From NCBI GenBank assembly GCA_030407085.1, contig CM059582.1:160262001-160326000 (forward strand): DNA of 64,000 nucleotides, given 5' to 3'. Origin of the DNA: Trichopria drosophilae. Its lineage: Eukaryota > Arthropoda > Insecta > Hymenoptera > Diapriidae. Each line of letters opens with the position of its first letter. The stretch's first letter is position 1. Positions 57,830-64,000 of this stretch are shown here, in pieces. The translations under genes and the position numbers were made by a program. The notes under the pieces are model-generated. The model worked only from the letters and a program-made list of their open reading frames with translations, made no database searches and was not told where the DNA came from.

Positions 57830-60800
57830 AAAAATGAGAAATCGCTCTTGACGGCGCAGCCGCTGATGAGAATAGTAATTGTAACCGGGAAATTATTTCG
57901 CCAAAAAGTATGAAAAAATCGTCAAGCATTCCAGTCGCTTTTTGCGCGGGCACACGGGAAATTGTAATTTCAAAACACCAAAAAGTATGTAGACCACGAA
58001 CGCGAAATTATCTTCGTGCGTCGCGCACGCGGGCAAAATCAGGGGACATAGAAAATGGCGAAGCGACCCGGGCAGCGTGTAATTACCTAAATTAGTAGGT
58101 ACCCGTATGCTCGCGTCGTTCCGCCGCACCCGAGTGTACGTACCTCCGCTACCTACCTACATGACGACGACAAAGACGGCGGCCAGCGGCCAGCACATGT
58201 ACGAAAATTCACTTTGAATTCGGCACGGCGTCGCCGGGTTGTTATATGTTCGATAATATTTTTGCAACGCGCAATACCACGAGGGGAAAGTAATTAGAGT
58301 AAATTCAGCGGCGCCCGCTCGACCCTTCCAGGCGCGCAAAATGGCGCCGGGAACCGCCCTTGCTTCGGAGGAAAAAATTAGGCCTCCTTCCGTTGCGTCG
58401 TAAAATTTACATAAAACGCGGACATCCTGGGACGGCCGAAAGTTTGTGGAAAATCACAAAATGCTCTCTCCTTCTCTGTTCCGTCAACCTCATCCTCGCC
58501 CTCTAGCGCCTCATCCAGAACCTTCCGTCTCCCTCGCTTCTTCTGGCCGGATCGACTGTTCTCGCTCATTCCCGAGCATGCTCCTCTCGTCCTTCTCGCT
58601 TTTTCTCGTTCCGCGTCTGAACGCCGGAAAACAAACCGAAAAATACGAGTCCCACACAAAATCGACGCGTAAATAACGGCCTGTTTGAATTACTATAGCC
58701 AAACGCGGAGTCGCTTTCGCAGGCATGGTATATAAACAGATCCGTCTGGTAACATAAGTTTACCTGTATTAACCGTTTACGCCATTTGCCACCGACTAAA
58801 GTGTTCCCATAACCACATTTTCGGCTTTTATTTCCATCAATTCCTGAAGGCATTCGTCTCAATCACAGAAGCTATTGACCTATCAATGAAATAATGCTGG
58901 GTATTATCGACTGTACGAGTTTCCAGAAACACGTTTTGGGGCTTCGTCGTTATTCATATTGATTTAATTGCGTTTTGAAGTAATGAAGATCAACCTCAAC
59001 GTCATTATCTCATTTTAAGGAAATAAATAAGTACCTTCAACAATTAATGTAACTAAAGAAATAACCAGAGCAGAAATTTGTGCAGGCCCTGATCAGGGTG
59101 TAGCGCTTTTGGTCAGGCCCTGATCAGGGCCCTAATAAATTTCTACTCGGGAATCAGCCGAAGCAGGTTGTTTTGAGTAACACCCAGAAATAATGAATTT
59201 GTTCGGATAAGCAATAATAGAATACTCCAACAAACTCGCATAGTACCCTTGGATTCAGTTAAATAGACTAGTTGGAGACTCAATCTATCCAATTTATTGA
59301 CTCCTCTAACTAATTACATAATTCCTCGATCAGCCAAACTAACCATTACATCATTTGTTCTCCTAACCATTTGGATTTTGTCCATCCAATAACTTGAATA
59401 TAAGGTTGGAAGGAAATCCATCGTCAACTAAGAATATCCATGTTATTCCAGCCGCATTCATTCATATCAATGGCGATGGGACGTTTCCCGTTTGGTTCAT
59501 CTGGGCTGGATATTATATCGTTTTATACTTTAAATGAGAATCAAATAACAATGATATTCAGAATACGTTCTCAACTAGTTCTTTCCTCGGATGGACAACA
59601 ATGGATTGGGGTAACAAAGATCAAAGTCCTGGCTTAAATCGGTGGGTCCAGGATATTCAATTGTCTTGCTAAAATTCTATTGCGAGCAGATGGAAGGTTT
59701 AATATCGAGGAAGAATAGATGAAACCAATATGGTCCATTGCGACTATATTGCTGAGACATTCTGGAGGTTGATTAAAACCAGACCAATGAAAATGCCGAA
59801 ATCGCCGAGCGATTTTAGAGAATACAGCCAACAACTCCCACGCGCCACAACTTGCTACGTTAGCATCTAGATTACGAAAACATGGAACCCCTAATACAAA
59901 AATCTTTATTATTTCAATCCCGTTGGCTTTCGCGCCCTGGGACCATCTTCCCATTAAAACAACACGGAAGAACGCCCCTAAAAAATTAATTTTCACCGAC
60001 GTGTCGCTCACGCAACCGTACACGGCGGCGGCGTGCCCGCGCGCATTGGAAGCTTCATTCCGCTCCGTTCAATATCATTTCGCTTTGTTCCTTTTATTTC
60101 ACGCGCTCCTTAGCAGATAAATTTCTCCCCGTGTCTCTCGAGGCCGAGAGTATACGGGGAAAGTACGGTGCAATTTTCAATTTCACTTCGTGCCAATGCG
60201 AGGGCCGAGCACAAAACCTCATAACAACGCACTCATTAAGCTCGCCTCGCCTCCAGCGGGCGAGGACCCTCCGCGGCGGGATCCTAGGGGTCCCCGTATC
60301 CTCGTTTTGATCTACCCCCTCGGCCAATCCCCGACGATGTCTCTCGCCCGTTTCCAAGAAGAGAAAGAGACCCCTTTCTCTTTCGTGACCGGCAAAGCCC
60401 GGAGCAAGCCCGCCGCCTCCACCGCGGTAGATCTCTCCATGTATACATCCGCGTGTCCTCCATACATCCGACGACCTCTCTCCCGCGGCCGTAAGTACGT
60501 GGCGATACAAGCGACGCGAGGGTAAAGCGGTGAATCGATAGGGCAGAAACAAGCGCGGTCCCTTTCCACGTTCGAAAACTTTGCGTAGGAGGAGCTCAAA
60601 CGAGCGGTTCTGAGACAGACGCGATTGCCAACATTACGGGCTCGGAAAGGGTTGCTAAAATCAATTTTCACTTTTCGCGCTGCCGTACTTCTTTCACCCT
60701 CTCTCTCTCTCTGCCCACGATCTGCCTCTAACGCTTGGCCCTCCTCGGGGGCGATATTTTTAACCCTCGTAAATATTCCCTTCGACCGAGCCATATTAGC

Positions 60801-61260
60801 AAGCGCCACGTTCTTGGCAAGGAGCCGCTGCTACTGACAGGACATTCATATCGGCGAACGACCGTGTTCATGTGTTCCTCTCGGTTTTCTCCCTCGCCCC
60901 TTTCCTCTCACTCTTTCGCTTTAACTCTCTGGCCGTCGTGCTCTTTTACCGCGAACTCCTCTGTTTTCTCCTACAGAAGAGACGATCACCCACCCTCCGT
61001 GTAACCAGGATTTTCCGGATCCAGACGGCAGCCACTGCTCACTACCGCAGCAAGTTTCAGATTGCCAGCCATAAATTACGAAGAATCCCGACTCCGGTTA
61101 CCAGTTCGAGTTTCTCCGAGCTGACGGCCAGATTTCCGTCATTTTTGATCATAATTCTACGAGGCCACTGGAGGGCACCAAGGAGAAAATCCTTTGATTG
61201 ACCGCCTCCACTAGCATTGCGGCGGTATGAAATTTGCATTCGTTAGAGACGTAGCTAATT
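57830..61260. promoter_or_regulatory. GC/CpG-rich region, candidate promoter or regulatory island
   Basis: Two blocks (about 57830-58900 and 59880-61260) are far richer in GC and CpG than anything else in the host part. They contain AAAATGGCG motifs (58052-58060 and 58338-58346) and pyrimidine tracts. Open frames overlap on both strands (60094-60552 and 60312-60809 minus), as expected by chance in GC-rich DNA, and none is recognisable. A first exon or promoter of a host gene would fit. Confidence 0.4.
59065..59151. mobile_element. Short hairpin MITE (copy 4)
   Basis: CCAGAGCAGAAATTTGTGCA at the left pairs with the reverse of TAATAAATTTCTACTCGGG at the right. The arms continue through GGCCCTGATCAGG on both sides. 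This is the best-preserved 87-bp copy of the family. Confidence 0.7.
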
Positions 61261-61879
61261 GACGGCTTTGGGTTTCATGAAATATGTCTATAGATAAAGC
61301 AAACTAACTTAAATAATGGCGCCAAAGTATATATTTCCGCATCTCTTCTGCTTCAAGTCAAAGAGTCGTAGATAAATAACGAAAGGTTGCCCCTGCGCTA
61401 TTTCCAATTAAAATTTTATACCAGTAATGATACCAGTCTAACTTCAATTTATTTTAAAGCAAACGAAGGCGTTAAATTTCTGCATTTTTTGACATAATGA
61501 TAGTATCCTTCAAACCATTGCTATAGACCTCCTATTATCATGATTCTTTCCCGCTTGAAGGTTTGATGTGATTTCGTGAATAAAACAGAAACTTGGCACT
61601 TTATTTTATTTTATTATTCAGTGGTGGGAATCGCCCTTTTTAAACAATTTTCTTTACATTATACGTCATTAAAAATTTGTGTGCGAGAGTCGCAGGTCAT
61701 GTTCCCGGCGCCATGCCTCACGTTTGCCGAGAATGCAAGAAACTCCAGAAACCTACATTGAAATACAACATCGGCCATGAGTCGATTTTCTTCAGAGAAA
61801 CAACCTTTTCGAAATCTAAACAAACAACGTAGCACGTTTTACTAACAGTGAGCTGCTGCCTGAAAACGAAATCGAAATT

Positions 61880-61952
61880 TGTTTTCCCAGATGGTCATCG
61901 AACTCACGACCTACAACTTCGCAGTCCAATATGCTACCGCCTCGAAGTCGCT
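61880..61952 (-). repeat. tRNA-related SINE fragment
   Basis: The minus strand has an A-box-like TAGCATATTGG (61936-61926) and, 15 bases downstream, GGTCGTGAGTTCGATGACC (61911-61893) with a B-box-like core inside a paired T-arm. The acceptor stem is missing. This fits a SINE head rather than a working tRNA. Confidence 0.5.
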
Positions 61953-62554
61953 ATTATGAAAATGTATTATAAATAATTAATAAGTTATCCAACAACTCTT
62001 TCTATTAGTGACGTTGAGTTGAAGGATGATTTATACTGTTTTATTCAATAAAATACCGTAAGTCTAAGAACACACGATAAAGATAAAGTACACGGAAAAT
62101 TACCAAACAAAAATAAGAGAATTAATATATATTCCACAAAAATACCATGAAATTTTTCAATACGGATATGAAAGTTCGTCGACGACAGTGTACATATGAA
62201 TTGAAAAATCAATCGATATGACACTGTGCTTTAAGATACAAGTTTGTTCGCACTATGCTTACACGTGGCGAACAAATCCGAAAATCAAGTCGACCATCCT
62301 TTAGTTGAAATATCGGACTGATGAGCAACATGTACAATGCATCAGTGATCGCGCATATCTGAAAGTTGTCCGGGACATGGAAAGCGACATCAGGATCTGT
62401 TTTACCTGAAGGTCCTCTTCTTCGTAAAAAATGTCCTTGATTTCCGATGGTAACTTCAATGGAACTGAAGGCAACAACTGTGCAAACATGACATATCTAG
62501 CTACATCATCAGCTGGACTAGGTGCGGATGTCCATTTCGAATTAAAATCTATAA
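61953..62554. other. Host DNA, no certain gene
   Basis: An 87-codon minus frame (62301-62564) is present but unrecognised, and its start lies inside a MITE. Nothing is claimed. Confidence 0.4.
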
Positions 62555-62635
62555 GAGTAGACAATTGTTAAGGCCCTGACCAGGGCCTGGCTAAAGCGTT
62601 ACGTCACTAACCGGGCCTTAATAAATTTCTACTCC
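62555..62635. mobile_element. Short hairpin MITE (copy 5)
   Basis: GAGTAGACAATTGTTAAGGC at the left is the inverted partner of CCTTAATAAATTTCTACTC at the right; the unit is 81 bp with GGCCCTGACCAGGGCC inside. Confidence 0.65.
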
Positions 62636-64000
62636 GATATCGGTTTCCGGTTAGGTTTTGGCATACCTAGTCCAAATAAATAACGAATTAATTGTCCGGT
62701 TATAAATACCTGTATCGACATAATTATTTTAAATAAGCGTTCAGATATGACATGTACATAAACCTGTTTATTCACATGCAGAATATATGTAACAAATTAT
62801 AGTAAAAAAAGTGATAAATGTTTTTCTTACGTTAAACAAAGAGTAATTTTAGTCCAATTACATCATGTTATTCAAGTGTGCTAGAAAATAACCAAACAGG
62901 AGGAAAAGATTTACGGCCAGAATGCAGAGGAATAACGAACGACGTTCTCCGCTGTGACCGATTGTTTCTGCTAGGATTACACGGAAGTTTCTTGGCTGGC
63001 TACTGTAACAAAAAGTTATTATTTTTTTAAAGCACATTTTACCTTTTTTGGTTGACGTTCTGCCAAACTCCTACGAATGACTGCTCTAGAATTGGGATTT
63101 TCATGATTAATTTTGTCTACGTGATGGTAATTTTGTTTAGTTTACAAATACATTAGCATCGTAAAGTTCAACATTTGTTGTATGTATACTGCAGTTTTCT
63201 AATCTATTTGAATATTGACTATATATTTATGTAACGAGGGTGCAGTTACCTATCTTTGAGGAGTGCGAAGTTTGTCGCACGAGCGAAGCGAGGTTTACAA
63301 TCACTTTAGTCGGAGATCGTATTTCGCCCATGTTTCATATGATGTTTTTTAATACGACGGGCGTGGGGCTCGATAATTTGCCCCCCCTCCCCCAATATGT
63401 AACTGCGTAGCGCAAAATCGAGTTCTACTCCTGGAGTGTTAAAAACATATAAATATACTTATCAAGTTAACAATTGGTTTTCTGGTATATTATAACTAAA
63501 TCCAAATGTAATAATCTAGAAGTATATTAGCCATAAAAATAAAAAATGATGAGTTTTTTAATGCGAGACCGAAAGAGGTCCTAAAAGAGTCTCCTTTAAT
63601 ACTTCTTACCACCACTTCTTTAAAACTAAGGTCAATATTTTCTCATAATAAACTGAAAATCATGAAAAGACCCCAATGATACCGTATTCGGTGACGCGAA
63701 TAATTAGCTCAGTAATATTCGTTCGTATAAAATATTTTATATGCATGTTTATATGACTGATTGCACCGATGACATGTCCAACATTTTAATTTTAAATCAT
63801 TATTTTGTATTAAAAAATACTTTCTTTTAAGTTAAGAAAACGATATATAGGTGATTCTCTTATACCACACGTTTTTTCCGGTGTGTATCGGTGTGTTTTC
63901 TAGCTTTTTGTGAAAATTATAACTTTTCAAAAGACGTGGCGTATTCTAATATACTTGACCTAAAACAGAAAAACGAAATATAAAAATTATAGAAAAAATC
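62636..64000. other. Host DNA, no gene seen
   Basis: AT-rich to the end of the window. A CpG-containing patch at about 63240-63420 has no coding frame. Confidence 0.5.

Noticed and set aside
60094..60809. Overlapping minus frames in the GC-rich region
   Set aside because: Several frames on both strands are open at once, as expected in GC-rich DNA; none is recognisable.
62301..62564. 87-aa minus frame with plausible protein-like N-terminus
   Set aside because: Its start codon falls within a hairpin MITE and no family is recognised; insufficient evidence.
1..64000. CRISPR arrays, bacterial operons, riboswitches
   Set aside because: No spacer-repeat array and no prokaryotic genes; repeats present are microsatellites, TIRs and MITEs.

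Overview
The window is insect nuclear DNA carrying one large DNA transposon of viral origin. The AT-rich introns and intergenic DNA, (GA)n/(CA)n microsatellites, a short AACCT run and an arthropod-type core promoter (TATA, TCAGT initiator, DPE) all fit an insect. Hymenoptera would be my guess, but the sequence does not prove it. No prokaryotic genes are present.

The main object is a complete Polinton/Maverick (adintovirus-like) element at 2603-20103. It is 17,501 bp, flanked by a perfect 6-bp target duplication TTTGTA (2597-2602 and 20104-20109), with AG...CT termini and long terminal inverted repeats (about 1,180 bp left, 991 bp right; a 180-bp unit is duplicated only on the left). A tightly packed leftward block encodes, in transcription order, an FtsK/A32-like packaging ATPase, a small conserved companion protein, a broken conserved gene, a DD35E integrase with C-terminal chromodomain, a penton-like minor capsid protein, a very basic virion-core-like protein, the double-jelly-roll major capsid protein, a conserved protein of unknown function and an adenain-type cysteine protease whose 3' end lies inside the left TIR. 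Upstream of that block are a TATA/Inr/DPE promoter and four copies of a 17-bp GC-rich motif. A further leftward unknown gene (11659-12639) is followed, across a divergent intergenic region, by a rightward block: a spliced leader gene and the protein-primed DNA polymerase B. PolB is split by two frameshifts, and the conserved companion gene by one stop and two frameshifts. The capsid, ATPase, integrase and protease frames are open. The copy therefore looks recently active but replication-defective.

Each TIR contains three inverted-repeat-1 hexamer sites (AGGTCA-N-TGACCY), the consensus bound by the ecdysone receptor/USP heterodimer. I regard this as the most interesting regulatory hypothesis in the window.

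The remaining ~46 kb is host DNA with few genes. A 44-codon GC-rich block at 36947-37081 (minus) looks like the last exon of a host gene whose other exons would lie to the right. The rest holds small mobile elements: a piggyBac-like MITE (124-1071), a LINE reverse-transcriptase fragment (27574-28027), two large fold-back elements (30402-30937 and 34438-34682), a MITE nested in another MITE (44348-45282), a family of ~90-bp hairpin MITEs, tRNA-related SINE pieces, and GC-rich islets with no convincing coding capacity, the strongest at 57830-61260.
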